DNA of 64,000 nt. Origin: Phyllobacterium zundukense. Lineage in GTDB: Bacteria; Pseudomonadota; Alphaproteobacteria; Rhizobiales; Rhizobiaceae. The stretch spans positions 1,834,501 through 1,898,500 of the forward strand of contig NZ_CP017940.1 of NCBI RefSeq assembly GCF_002764115.1, in the 5' to 3' direction. Each line of letters begins with the position of its first letter. Position 1 is the stretch's first letter. Positions 17,772 to 26,350 of this stretch are shown here, one piece after another. The position numbers were made by a program, and so were the translations under genes. A model generated the notes under the pieces. It had not been told where the DNA came from and did not search any database. It saw only the letters and a list, made by a program, of their open reading frames with translations.

Positions 17772-18271
17772 AGATCCGGAGACAAGCCGTCAAAACCGAT
17801 TCGTTTTCGGAAACCTGTCAAGCGAAAACAGCCGTTTTGACAGAGTAAACGAAGATATTTTTGAGGTCTGAAAGGCATGGAATTGCAGTCCGTTGAATGG
17901 TTAACGGAGATGCGGTTTCAGCAGGATCTCGACAGAGGGTGTTGACGAGAAGGAAATCTTACGATTCTTATTCGCGTGTTCCCTCTATTATATATTCTCT
18001 GAAGGTTGCAGGGCGGGCGGCGCCAAGCCGATCCGACCCCGAGCACCTGCGCACCGAGCCTATTATAAGTACAGAGTAGAGATAGCGGATCTCACGTTTG
18101 TGTCTCCTCCAAACCAGTGCGTCGCCTGTCCTGCTTTTGTCCAGTATTTGTCGATTTCGACTTCATTAACGTATCAAGTCGGCAGGTCGTCCCGAGGTAA
18201 CCCATTTTGGTGTATAGCTCACAAACCCAAAACCTGTGATTGTATTCTATTCACTGAGGAGGACGATGGTT
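17772..18271. other. 500-bp intergenic stretch with a hairpin and repeat array
   Basis: No gene is supported. Just after the glyoxalase-like gene, CTGTCAA (17815) and TTGACAG (17837) form an inverted repeat that may be its terminator. The second TGTCC array lies at 18125-18157. GAGGAGG at 18257-18263 is the ribosome-binding site of the following gene. The rest shows nothing recognisable. Confidence 0.5.
18125..18157 (+). repeat. Three 11-bp direct repeats, second TGTCC array
   Basis: TGTCC at 18127 and 18138 and TGTCG at 18149 again step by exactly 11 bp, in the same orientation as the five-copy array 1.6 kb to the left. TGTCCTGCTTTTGTCC here matches 15 of 16 bases of the left array at 16553. 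The two arrays bracket the glyoxalase-like gene. Confidence 0.7.
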
Positions 18272-18733
18272 ATGAAGACGATTAGAGAAATCCTTTGGTC
18301 AAAGCTTGGGCACTGCATGCGTTGCATGCGATTAACTTTTCATGTGGCTGCGGCTATATCAATCATTCTTGTCGCAAATGTATATTTTCTTGAATGGTCA
18401 TGGGTCACAACAGTTATAAGCATTGCTGCGGCTTGTGCTATAACTCTGTGGTTTCTGCATATTTTCGCGTTCGCAACGAAAGCATCGTCCTATCGTCCGG
18501 ATATCGATCGTCGCTCCGGTCACTATTTATCACGACGGCAACTGACCCGCCTATTTGGGCAATTTTTAATAGTGGCTGCTGTGGCCAGTGCGACGCCAGC
18601 GTCAGCACAAACTTGTTCCGATGGAAGATCGCCATGCTTTTCTGGGACATGCTGCGGCAGCGGCCAAAAGTGCTGCTGCGATTATCCTACGAGCAAGTAT
18701 TGCGAAACGAACGGCACCCCATGCACGTGTTGA
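18272..18733 (+). CDS. DUF3624-like membrane protein with Cys-rich C-terminal tail
   Basis: A 153-residue protein. The N-terminus KTIREILWSKLGHCMRCMRL resembles the DUF3624-type cytoplasmic head with paired cysteines. Two membrane helices follow at about residues 23-44 and 46-66. A basic linker and a signal-like stretch (RRQLTRLFGQFLIVAAVASA) lead to ASA-QT and a 39-residue tail with 10 cysteines. The tail would be exported and disulfide-bonded or could be released. The ATG at 18272 is 8 nt after GAGGAGG. Function unknown; the tail looks like a small cystine-rich peptide. Confidence 0.7.
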   Translation: MKTIREILWSKLGHCMRCMRLTFHVAAAISIILVANVYFLEWSWVTTVISIAAACAITLWFLHIFAFATKASSYRPDIDRRSGHYLSRRQLTRLFGQFLIVAAVASATPASAQTCSDGRSPCFSGTCCGSGQKCCCDYPTSKYCETNGTPCTC

Positions 18734-18925
18734 GGTGATAATCGCAACTCTATCATAGACCAGGGGTTCCGGTTCCGAAACGGCAAATCCGGCCATAAGT
18801 GAGAGTTGCCCGTATGAAACCAGCTTACGCTTCTGGTCGATCTCGACCGTCCTAGAGAGGGCAGTCGACCGACTGCTACGGGCGCGAAGCCGACATTGTG
18901 AATAGCGTCCGGCGCGATGACCGAG

Positions 18926-19681
18926 CTACCGGCAGGTCAACTGGGTTTGGAACTGATTGCCACGTGCTGTCCAACGGGAGAAGCTCACCTCTAATGCGGA
19001 ATCTTCTGGACGTACCTGTATCCGTTTGAAGATCCTAGAGCCTTTCTCGCCCTCTCCCGACCATTCATAATTGGAATCAGCGGACTCGGCATAAAAGTAA
19101 GCGACACTATTTTCAGAAGCGATCAGGCCTCCCATTAACCCCTTCAGCGTTTCGTGCCTATAACCGTAAATCTTCCAAGGTGGGAGAGTCCGCCATTCGC
19201 CTCCAAGTTCTTTGTAACGAAGATGGAATTTTATCGTGGACGGACAGCGGTTAGAAACTCGAAATGTGTATTGTTCTGGCGCCTCCTCGGCCTGGGGAGC
19301 AGGAGCAGGCCTTTGGCGAGGCGCCGGCCGGTTTTCCGCCGGCCGCGCTTCCTCAGGTTGCGCTACCTTTTTCTTCGGCGGGACGTCATGGGCTGTGGCG
19401 GTGTATGTGCCCAAGAGATTCTTCATACAGCCGTAAAAAACGCTTTCCAAAACCGCGGAGGAATTCCCATAGACTGTCGGGGCGTGCCCCCCTGCGCCCG
19501 TCCTGATGGTCACCCTGTAGGGGCTTTTGTTAACGAAAACCATGCAGCCATCAGCCTCTCGCTTGGTTAGCACAATGTACTGGCATCCAGATCCACTGCA
19601 GGTTTGCGCTTTGGCTGCGGTAGCAATACCAAGTAGGATGAGGGAACTGATCAGCACAATTGAGGCACGAGTAATACTCAT
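18926..19681 (-). CDS. Secreted protein with Pro/Ala-rich linker, unknown function
   Basis: A 251-residue protein with a signal peptide (ASIVLISSLILLGIATAAKA, likely cut before QTCSG). A first Cys-containing domain (CSGSGCQYIVLTKREADGC) is followed by a Pro/Ala/Glu-rich linker at about residues 130-165, then a C-terminal domain (YTFRVSNRCPSTIKFHLRYK). The domain-linker-domain layout suggests a periplasmic or secreted binding protein. Its ATG overlaps the stop of the upstream gene as ATGA, so the pair is translationally coupled. Confidence 0.7.
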   Translation of the reverse strand: MSITRASIVLISSLILLGIATAAKAQTCSGSGCQYIVLTKREADGCMVFVNKSPYRVTIRTGAGGHAPTVYGNSSAVLESVFYGCMKNLLGTYTATAHDVPPKKKVAQPEEARPAENRPAPRQRPAPAPQAEEAPEQYTFRVSNRCPSTIKFHLRYKELGGEWRTLPPWKIYGYRHETLKGLMGGLIASENSVAYFYAESADSNYEWSGEGEKGSRIFKRIQVRPEDSALEVSFSRWTARGNQFQTQLTCR

Positions 19682-20004
19682 CTTATCTCGCACTGCCCAT
19701 CCCAGGAGCATCGCGTCCAATCGTTGAAATCGTCGTCCGCTGATCGCCCCGGATCGGCCGTTCTGCGCCAGCAAAGATCATCACCACCGTTGCCGGTGCC
19801 TGAGAATGTTTCTGAGTACCCAGCGGACATGTTAGCAACCCGCTTAATCACCTCGTTAAATTTGCAATCGTCATTTCGACCCTGCGCGATTTCAACGAGA
19901 GGCAAGTAATCCCAAGCATTCATAAAAAGAGTGATGTCTGCGCGAGCGGTCCCCTGCATCAGAAGAAGCGCTGAGATGACACCGACGAAACGCAGCCAAA
20001 TCAT
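19678..20004 (-). CDS. Small secreted protein
   Basis: A 108-residue protein with signal peptide MIWLRFVGVISALLLMQGTARA, likely cut before DITLF. The mature part is acidic with three cysteines (DDCKFNEV, DDLCWRRT, RCSWDGQCEIR). No known domain. It is the first gene of a two-gene unit with 18926-19681, joined by an ATGA overlap. The two secreted products may act together. Confidence 0.7.
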   Translation of the reverse strand: MIWLRFVGVISALLLMQGTARADITLFMNAWDYLPLVEIAQGRNDDCKFNEVIKRVANMSAGYSETFSGTGNGGDDLCWRRTADPGRSADDDFNDWTRCSWDGQCEIR

Positions 20005-20370
20005 CGTGGACCTCCGTCCCGACCCAATAAAAACTAGCCAAGCGCAAGTACGTCCTATGTTGTTATACTATGGCTTGCTCCACGTTTAACTGCAAGGCAA
20101 ATCATCGCGGAGCGTGGATCGAAGCTGCGGCCCCCAAGACTTCATTTTGTCATCGGCGATCCTTACCCATCTGGGGGGGACCGCCTGATTAGCCAACGAT
20201 CTGGGTCTTGGATCGTGAAAATTGGATATCCCGGTTTTCAGCGTGTCTGCAAAACTGTACCGAAATCGTCCTATCGCCACCCAATTGGATCGATTGACAG
20301 CCGCTAGACACAATCGCCTCCTGAGTACGGGAGGCGATTTCCACTCTCTCCATGGGAGAAGGGCAAAATC
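20005..20370. other. 366-bp divergent intergenic region with a 10-bp-stem hairpin
   Basis: Lies between the divergent secreted-protein genes at 20004 (minus) and 20371 (plus). AATCGCCTCC (20312-20321) and GGAGGCGATT (20330-20339) form a perfect 10-bp stem around an 8-nt loop, ending 31 bp before the next ATG. Only TTT follows, so it is more likely a leader structure than a strong terminator. No gene is supported. Confidence 0.5.
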
Positions 20371-20688
20371 ATGGATGCATGGAAGGTGGTGTTGATAGCC
20401 GCAGCAATAGTGGTCGGTGGGTTCGGATTTGGGGGCGCCCAGACGTCTGATCCTGCGCTGAACTGGCAAATTTCAGCGGGCGCGATTGGGTGGCGTGTCA
20501 ACGTGCATACGGGCGAAACTTGGTACTGCAACACTAGTTCGACTTCAGGTCCTTATTGCGCGAAGGTAAATAAGATCTTGATTAGCGAACGTATGACGGC
20601 GGCCTTCGAGTCGCCGTTTTCATTTGGAGCATCACGAGTGAAGATCTCAGCGGAACTGCATCAGAGCCCGGTGTATGTCCAGATATAA
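20371..20688 (+). CDS. Small exported or membrane-anchored protein
   Basis: A 105-residue protein with one N-terminal hydrophobic segment (KVVLIAAAIVVGGFGFGGAQ) that could be a signal peptide or anchor. The rest is a polar, probably beta-rich domain (ISAGAIGWRVNVHTGETWYC) with two cysteines. GGAGAAGG lies about 9 nt before the ATG. Unknown function; it converges on the coiled-coil membrane gene 8 bp downstream. Confidence 0.6.
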   Translation: MDAWKVVLIAAAIVVGGFGFGGAQTSDPALNWQISAGAIGWRVNVHTGETWYCNTSSTSGPYCAKVNKILISERMTAAFESPFSFGASRVKISAELHQSPVYVQI

Positions 20689-20696
20689 AGGTAGTG

Positions 20697-21293
20697 TTAC
20701 TGCTTTTTCGGCGTAACCCAGAGAAGGTTGGGCGGGCTGCTCTTCAGCTCATTTGCTGTCGGCTTCTTCAAGACGGTATAACCGCCCGTTTCAAAAACTT
20801 TGCTGACCTCGCTAGGAGAAGTATTGAATTTTTTGGCGAGATCCAAAGCGAATGTTGCGTCCTCCGGTGCGACTTCGATTTGATATGATGCGTCGCTTGC
20901 TGGTAAAAAGTCTGCTGCCCAATCCACAGTATCGCGAGCGTTTTTGATCCCAATAACAGCATCCTCAGCTGTCGGGTATTTCGTTGTCCCGAGGCTTGAA
21001 ACCGTATTGATCTGATCTTTAAATTTCGAATTGTCTGCCACAAGCTGCGCGTTCTCAGATTCCAGCTCGGCGACCCGCGCTTTCACCTCTCCCCACTCGA
21101 AGGCTATCGTTGTCCACTTTGGCGTTGTGAGTAGAACCACACCTAGCAAACCGTAGATTACTATTGCAGTGGTAATGTTCTTCCTGATCCAAGTCGTCCG
21201 CACTGATGCGGACGTCATCGCGACGCCGATGAGCAAACACAGGACCAGTGTTGCAACAAGGACCCAAGCAGTCACGGATTCTGGTGTAAACAT
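20697..21293 (-). CDS. Two-span membrane protein with coiled coil
   Basis: A 198-residue protein with membrane helices at about residues 8-30 (TAWVLVATLVLCLLIGVA) and 43-60 (AIVIYGLLGVVLLTT). A short coiled coil (WGEVKARVAELESENAQLV) and a soluble C-terminal domain follow. The topology resembles phage Rz/spanin-like or envelope-anchored helper proteins, but no signature confirms that. GGGGGAGGA lies 8 nt before the ATG at 21293, which decides the start. It follows the tape-measure-like gene on the same strand, 61 bp away. Confidence 0.65.
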   Translation of the reverse strand: MFTPESVTAWVLVATLVLCLLIGVAMTSASVRTTWIRKNITTAIVIYGLLGVVLLTTPKWTTIAFEWGEVKARVAELESENAQLVADNSKFKDQINTVSSLGTTKYPTAEDAVIGIKNARDTVDWAADFLPASDASYQIEVAPEDATFALDLAKKFNTSPSEVSKVFETGGYTVLKKPTANELKSSPPNLLWVTPKKQ

Positions 21294-21354
21294 TGATGCA
21301 TTCCTCCCCCCAAAGAACACATCACAATCCTTTGCTTGGGAAAGTGCAATATGG

Positions 21355-23559
21355 CTACGGTGAAACTCCGTAATCGGCGAAGCTGCGTCGCAACTCCGTA
21401 TCTACATTTGCCTGAGCTCTCAATATGACGGAACCCAGTCCGGATAGAACGGCCCTCAGTTCCTTCGCATCCGCCAACGCAGCTTTGATACCTGATCCAT
21501 CGATGTCTGGTTTGGCGGTGATAGACAATGACTCTGCCATCTGTTTTCCCACGTCGGCAGACTGTCGCAAGATTTCGTCCATTACTTGCGGAGAAGCGCC
21601 GGCATTGGGCAAACCCGTCTTGATGCCGAAATGTTCCTTGGCATTGAAGTTTGGATCAGCACCCTTGCCCAGCCAGAATTCCTTACTGCCCAAATACCCG
21701 AGCATGCGTTGCAACTGCTCTTTGTTCTTGCCTTGCTGCACGACCTGCGCTTCGAACGAACTCCCCGGCGTGTAAGCGAGACCTTCGGCCATCAGGCCAG
21801 GTGCAGCGGCAAGGCTGAGGCTCTTGGCCTTCAACATCAACGCAGCAAACCATCCTGCCTTTCCGCCATTGTCGTTCTTCCCATCAATAAGATCGCCAGC
21901 ACCAGATCCTCCGGATTGCATCGCAGCAGCACGTTGCAAAGCAGCCGCAGCGGCATTGAGGTTCGTGCCGGCCGTGACGAGCCCATAAACAGCGGAGCCG
22001 ACCTTGTAAGCTCCGAAGCCGGCGGCCCCTATGCCGCCGATGGCCAGTCCCGTAGACACTGCGGGATCTCCTGCCTTTATCATGGCTGCGAACTGGTTCA
22101 CCGCACCGGAGATGGCGTTCAACCCCGGCACAATCACCGGCATGGCTTTCTCGCCAATCGATGCTGCAAGATTGTTGAATGACTCGAGGAAGCCGCGATA
22201 GGCGACGAAAGGATCTTCGTCCTTCGCTCGGTCTGCTGCGTTGGTACCCATTGACCGGCCGTACAGTCCTATCAGTCGCTCCACTTGGTCACTCTGAGTG
22301 ATCATACGGGTGATCATGCCGGTGGCCATCGAATTACGCGACAGATTGGCCACGGCCTTAGCGACATCGGTATCGTTGTTCATGTCGATGCCATCCGCCT
22401 TCAGCGCTGGCACCAAGTAACGCTTTACCCATTCATACGGGTTTGTACCGAACAGAGAGCTATTGACCAGTTCGCCCTTGCCGGGTCCCTTCCGGATGTC
22501 CAAGCGGGCTTGCTCTGCGATGTTGACTTTGCTGGCGGAGTCGTTCGCACCGGTCACAAATGCCTTGAAGGCGCTCGAAAGGGCGGTGCCGAATCCCTCG
22601 GCCGTCATATCCTGCATGAACGCCGGCGCTGTCGTCATCAGGAATTCCGTGCTCAATCCGGGTCCTGCAATCTTCGCGCGACGCGCCATGTCAAACAGCT
22701 TCCCCGGATCCAAGTCTGCTCCTTCGATCTGAGCGGCTTTGGTCAATCCGTCGATAATGTCGAGGACGTTCTGCACGCCCACTGCACCATTTGAGTTTTT
22801 GCCGAGATTGTCGATGCCACGCAGCATGCGCATAAGTGAATCGCTGGCTGCATCAAGGCCTTTGGACGACTGCAGGGTCACCATTGCCCGCACCATTCCG
22901 TCCAGTACCTCGAGCCCGCGCGGTGTAGAGCCCATCGTGTTGCGGGCAGTGCGAGCCATTTCCATTATATCGGTAATGCCGACCGACGGATATTTCTGAG
23001 AAAGCGCGCTCGAGCGCTCGTAAATCTGATCCTGTTCGTTCTGTGGAATGTCTGCCATACGCTGACGGAAATATTCACGCTGACGTTCGGATGATGCGGT
23101 CAGCGCTTCCCGGCCGAGCGTACCGGCCATATAGATCCCACTATAGGCACCAGTCGCGATATAGGCAGGTCTGAGGGCCATTCGCATAGCTTGCACTATC
23201 CGACGTGCTTCCTTCTCCGTGGAGCGCATGCCCTGTCGTACCTGCGCGAGGTGGGACAGCGTTGCGACCTTCCAGGCACCGATCTCAGATTTCCTCAAGG
23301 CGGTACCGACATTCTTGGATTGCAAATCTTTTTGCAGTCGGTCCCACGACCGGCGCACCTGGTCGAATTCCTTCGCCGATGCGCCGATCTTCTCCATCTG
23401 GCGCTGAAAGCTCACGCCCCAATTTGCACTCGCCAACCGGCGGGCGTGCTCCTCGATCTTCTTCATCGATCCCGTGACGTCTGTGGCAGCCTTTTTCGCC
23501 TTACCGGACATCTCGTCCTGCAGCCGTAGAATGAGCTGCCCCAGAAAAGTTTTTGCCAT
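21355..23559 (-). CDS. Phage tail tape-measure-like protein (stand-alone)
   Basis: A 734-residue protein that looks like a tail tape-measure protein. It opens with MAKTFLGQLILRLQDEMSGK and a long helical, coiled-coil region. A family-like core follows (KYPSVGITDIMEMARTARNT, GFGTALSSAFKAF), then hydrophobic segments around residues 480-540 (GLAIGGIGAAGFGAYKVGSAVYG). AAAGGAGAA precedes the ATG at 23559. Tape-measure proteins set tail length and carry membrane-active segments. No other tail, baseplate, capsid or packaging gene is visible in the window, which is unusual. Confidence 0.7.
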   Translation of the reverse strand: MAKTFLGQLILRLQDEMSGKAKKAATDVTGSMKKIEEHARRLASANWGVSFQRQMEKIGASAKEFDQVRRSWDRLQKDLQSKNVGTALRKSEIGAWKVATLSHLAQVRQGMRSTEKEARRIVQAMRMALRPAYIATGAYSGIYMAGTLGREALTASSERQREYFRQRMADIPQNEQDQIYERSSALSQKYPSVGITDIMEMARTARNTMGSTPRGLEVLDGMVRAMVTLQSSKGLDAASDSLMRMLRGIDNLGKNSNGAVGVQNVLDIIDGLTKAAQIEGADLDPGKLFDMARRAKIAGPGLSTEFLMTTAPAFMQDMTAEGFGTALSSAFKAFVTGANDSASKVNIAEQARLDIRKGPGKGELVNSSLFGTNPYEWVKRYLVPALKADGIDMNNDTDVAKAVANLSRNSMATGMITRMITQSDQVERLIGLYGRSMGTNAADRAKDEDPFVAYRGFLESFNNLAASIGEKAMPVIVPGLNAISGAVNQFAAMIKAGDPAVSTGLAIGGIGAAGFGAYKVGSAVYGLVTAGTNLNAAAAALQRAAAMQSGGSGAGDLIDGKNDNGGKAGWFAALMLKAKSLSLAAAPGLMAEGLAYTPGSSFEAQVVQQGKNKEQLQRMLGYLGSKEFWLGKGADPNFNAKEHFGIKTGLPNAGASPQVMDEILRQSADVGKQMAESLSITAKPDIDGSGIKAALADAKELRAVLSGLGSVILRAQANVDTELRRSFADYGVSP

Positions 23560-23661
23560 TGATTGCTTCTCCTTTGAGGAATTTTTAGAGATTATCCCCG
23601 AACAATAGCTGGAAACTCTAAATATCTGCCCAATCTTTGCCTCCAATATAGGGGAAATAAC

Positions 23662-24078
23662 GTGACGCCCAATCCGCTACCAAAGAAAAAGAGCAAGCGG
23701 AAAAGCCACCATACGGAGCGTTATCGTGGGTCGAAATTGCTGGTCGAACGCTGGACCAACGCAAAGGCCGCCCACGTGGCGTTCTTAACGGGAAAAGGCG
23801 TGCCCTCTACCGAAATCGCAAGAATCCTAAACGATGGTGTTCATCCGGCGACGATCCGCGCCATGTGGCGCCGATGGCGACTTCCGATGGCGCCGACGGG
23901 TGGTCGTCATCCGGCGGCAGTTCCAATCAATCTGTACGCGGATGAGCGTGGCCTGCTTGCAAAGCGCGCCAAGAAACTCGACGTAACTCCCGAAGAGTAT
24001 CTTCGCCGAATTGCAGTATGTGCAATCTCGGATGATCTCTATGCTGCAGTCACTGATGGAAAGTTCGATAAGAAATAA
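23662..24078 (+). CDS. Helix-turn-helix DNA-binding protein
   Basis: A 138-residue basic protein with a GTG start preceded by GGGGAA. A helix-turn-helix is visible at about residues 45-75 (GVPSTEIARILNDGVHPATI, RAMWRRWRLP), in the style of GcrA or resolvase-type HTH regions. The lysine-rich N-terminus (PKKKSKRKSHH) would help DNA contact. It is divergent from the tape-measure-like gene across 102 bp and may regulate it. The target is unknown. Confidence 0.65.
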   Translation: MTPNPLPKKKSKRKSHHTERYRGSKLLVERWTNAKAAHVAFLTGKGVPSTEIARILNDGVHPATIRAMWRRWRLPMAPTGGRHPAAVPINLYADERGLLAKRAKKLDVTPEEYLRRIAVCAISDDLYAAVTDGKFDKK

Positions 24079-24199
24079 ACGGGGCGGTCTGAAAGTCCAT
24101 GGACGGCTTGTTTTTGGAGGTCGGCCGCATGCTCGCGGCCGGCGTGCTCACCATGATGGTTGGAATTGGGGTGATCAAGACCAAATGAAGCGGCATCAA

Positions 24200-25207
24200 T
24201 CATTCATCAAAGACCTCGGGGCGCTTGAACTCATCAATTTCGAAATCTCTGAGACCGGTCAAGTTATTACCAAACATTTTCAAAACATAGTCAGATGGAG
24301 GATTGTCCAAATCGAAATAACAGCCAGAGAAAACGGGTTTCAAAGTGACGACGATGTGCTCGCATCCTGTGAAATCACAGTTATGAAACTCAATGGCTGC
24401 ATCCCCAGAAGAATTGATGTGGAGGATCTCGCAATCCAAAAAACTGGCTCCGCGCAGTATTCTTAACGGGTAGCTAATCAGGCTTCGAGCGAATTTGCAC
24501 TCTTCGAAGTAGTTGAGCCCCCCTGCGTTGAATCGCTTACCGGAGAAATCGCAATTCTTGTATGTTACTCCGGTCAAATTCTCATAAAAAATAGGGTAAT
24601 CTTTGTCTTTAACGTCGACTTTGACCTTGATACGCTTGCCGCGTTTTTTTCCAATCTCATCAAGGTAGTGGATAGCGGTTCTAATTGTCCGCTCATCATA
24701 GTCTCGATCAGCGACAAATTCACTGAGAAGGTCTATCGCCTCAAAGCGGAATGTTTCGGTTTGCGCCGTGGCAACGTAATGGAAAAATGCTGTCCCGGCC
24801 ATTTTCTGTGCTTCGGATTGGTTGTCGGCAATAAGGGCGCTGGACCTTTCGAGAATACTTGCGAGGTTTGTTTCTTCCGCGGCCGCGATCTGTCGTTCCG
24901 TCAATTTGAACTGCTTTTCAGTGTATTCCATTTGTTGCTGTACACGCTCTCCTTGGCGGAGGGCTTCTCGGGTCTGGCGATGGTCGAGCATGCCCTTCCA
25001 GACAGCGAGTGGCAGACCAATCACGCCAGCCACAAACAAACCGAGCTTCGTTACAGTCTCGGTCCGTTCCGTAAAGGTCCCAATTTCGCCTGTGATGATC
25101 TGGTAAATCGCCCAAATTCCGAACGCCACCACAATGCCCGCGAAAGCTATCATGGCGACCTCGGGCCCATCAATTCGATGCTCTCTGCGTTCGCACTTGT
25201 GTTCCAT
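24200..25207 (-). CDS. Membrane protein with pentapeptide-like repeats
   Basis: A 335-residue protein. Two membrane helices lie at about residues 16-38 (VAMIAFAGIVVAFGIWAIY) and 50-70 (KLGLFVAGVIGLPLAVW). A helical coil (QQMEYTEKQFKLTERQIAAA) follows, then a C-terminal half with loose pentapeptide-type repeats (TYKNCDFSGKRFN, FLDCEILHINSSGDAAIEFH, NCDFTGCEH) that would form a right-handed beta-helix. Architecture of this kind is known in accessory genes of unknown role. Cytosolic placement of the repeat domain is inferred. Confidence 0.65.
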   Translation of the reverse strand: MEHKCERREHRIDGPEVAMIAFAGIVVAFGIWAIYQIITGEIGTFTERTETVTKLGLFVAGVIGLPLAVWKGMLDHRQTREALRQGERVQQQMEYTEKQFKLTERQIAAAEETNLASILERSSALIADNQSEAQKMAGTAFFHYVATAQTETFRFEAIDLLSEFVADRDYDERTIRTAIHYLDEIGKKRGKRIKVKVDVKDKDYPIFYENLTGVTYKNCDFSGKRFNAGGLNYFEECKFARSLISYPLRILRGASFLDCEILHINSSGDAAIEFHNCDFTGCEHIVVTLKPVFSGCYFDLDNPPSDYVLKMFGNNLTGLRDFEIDEFKRPEVFDE

Positions 25208-25507
25208 TTGGCACCCCCAGCAGCGCTGCTAGCTGTGCGACGCTATCAAATTCCATCAACTTTGAAAGGTGTCGCATAAACGACGTCGATGCACGCGGTG
25301 TGCCGGTCTACAGGAACATCGCGATAAATACGTGGCACGCCAACCACGAGGGCAACGGCGGGTGGTCTTACACAACTTTCCGGCGCCGCCGCGATCGCGC
25401 AGCGGAAATAATCGCATTTCGCCTAAATGAGGCGGGTATTGCGGTCTGGTAGGGATTGACTCTCTGCCTCATCCTATCGCAGTTAAACGCGGGGTTGGGG
25501 CAGATAA
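25208..25507. other. 300-bp intergenic region
   Basis: Divergent promoters for the pentapeptide-like gene (minus) and the gene at 25508 (plus) should lie here. I see no RNA gene, repeat or convincing small reading frame. Confidence 0.4.
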
Positions 25508-26350
25508 ATGTTAGAGATTCGTTACAAGTTACAGTATACAGGCGACGCCGCCGACGATCATCGTCTACCTGCACATGATGGAGCGACCTCTTTAGAGGGA
25601 ATTACTTGGTCGTTTGCGCTCTTGGGAAATTACCTCGCGACAGGCGACATTAGGAAGCGAGGTAATCTTGATAAGAGAGTTCGCTTTTACCTCGCCCCCG
25701 CCAGCAGGGGAAGTTTTACTAATGAGGTTATTGCTTTCGTCACGGAGCCGCAAAGCCTTTTCCTCACTTCTATACTGGGTAGTGTTGCTGTAGGCGCTAT
25801 CACCACCGCTTTTACGGGATTCGTAAAACACGCAGTAACTAAGGTGTGTGGACTGCAGGATGATGATCATGCTCAGTTCATGCGGGTATTGGATCGATTT
25901 CCTTCTGGCGATTTGGAGGCTAATTTCGATGCCATAGAGCCGGCTATGTCCAGGGCGCATAACGTCATTGGGTCTGGCGCAGCCGAACTAAATATAATCA
26001 AAGGCCGGACGCAGCTTTTGAAGCTCGACACTATAACTAAAAGTTACGTTAACAGTAATTTCGAAAATCCTGAAAATACAATTCGAACTGTTAGCGTTGG
26101 AGCCCTGAACGCGAATACAGGGAACGGCAGGGTTTATGACGTGGAAACCAAGAAAACCATTCCCTTCACGGTGGACAAAGAGCCTAGACCGGGTACGTAC
26201 GCTGTTCTTTCGTCGAGTTTGGATCGCTATATTGGTGGACTTCCCAGCAACATTAAGGTCACGTGTCGTGAGATATATTCCCATGACGATCGGATAAAAA
26301 AGTTGAAGATATTTTCCGCGAACAATCTCAAAAGTTCAGAGCACGGCTAG
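25508..26350 (+). CDS. DUF7946-like protein with a hydrophobic segment, unknown function
   Basis: A 280-residue protein. The N-terminal part (LQYTGDAADDHRLPAHDGAT, SLEGITWSFALLGNYLATGD, APASRGSFTNEVI) resembles the DUF7946 pattern of bacterial accessory proteins; I give this as a resemblance only. A hydrophobic stretch at about residues 83-105 (LFLTSILGSVAVGAITTAFT) may enter the membrane. The gene is A+T-rich. Its end overlaps the convergent HerA-type gene by 4 bp. Confidence 0.6.
   Translation: MLEIRYKLQYTGDAADDHRLPAHDGATSLEGITWSFALLGNYLATGDIRKRGNLDKRVRFYLAPASRGSFTNEVIAFVTEPQSLFLTSILGSVAVGAITTAFTGFVKHAVTKVCGLQDDDHAQFMRVLDRFPSGDLEANFDAIEPAMSRAHNVIGSGAAELNIIKGRTQLLKLDTITKSYVNSNFENPENTIRTVSVGALNANTGNGRVYDVETKKTIPFTVDKEPRPGTYAVLSSSLDRYIGGLPSNIKVTCREIYSHDDRIKKLKIFSANNLKSSEHG

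Noticed and set aside
21355..23559. An intact prophage
   Set aside because: Only one tail-like gene is present; no capsid, portal, terminase, lysis or tail-fibre gene was found in 9.5-34.3 kb.
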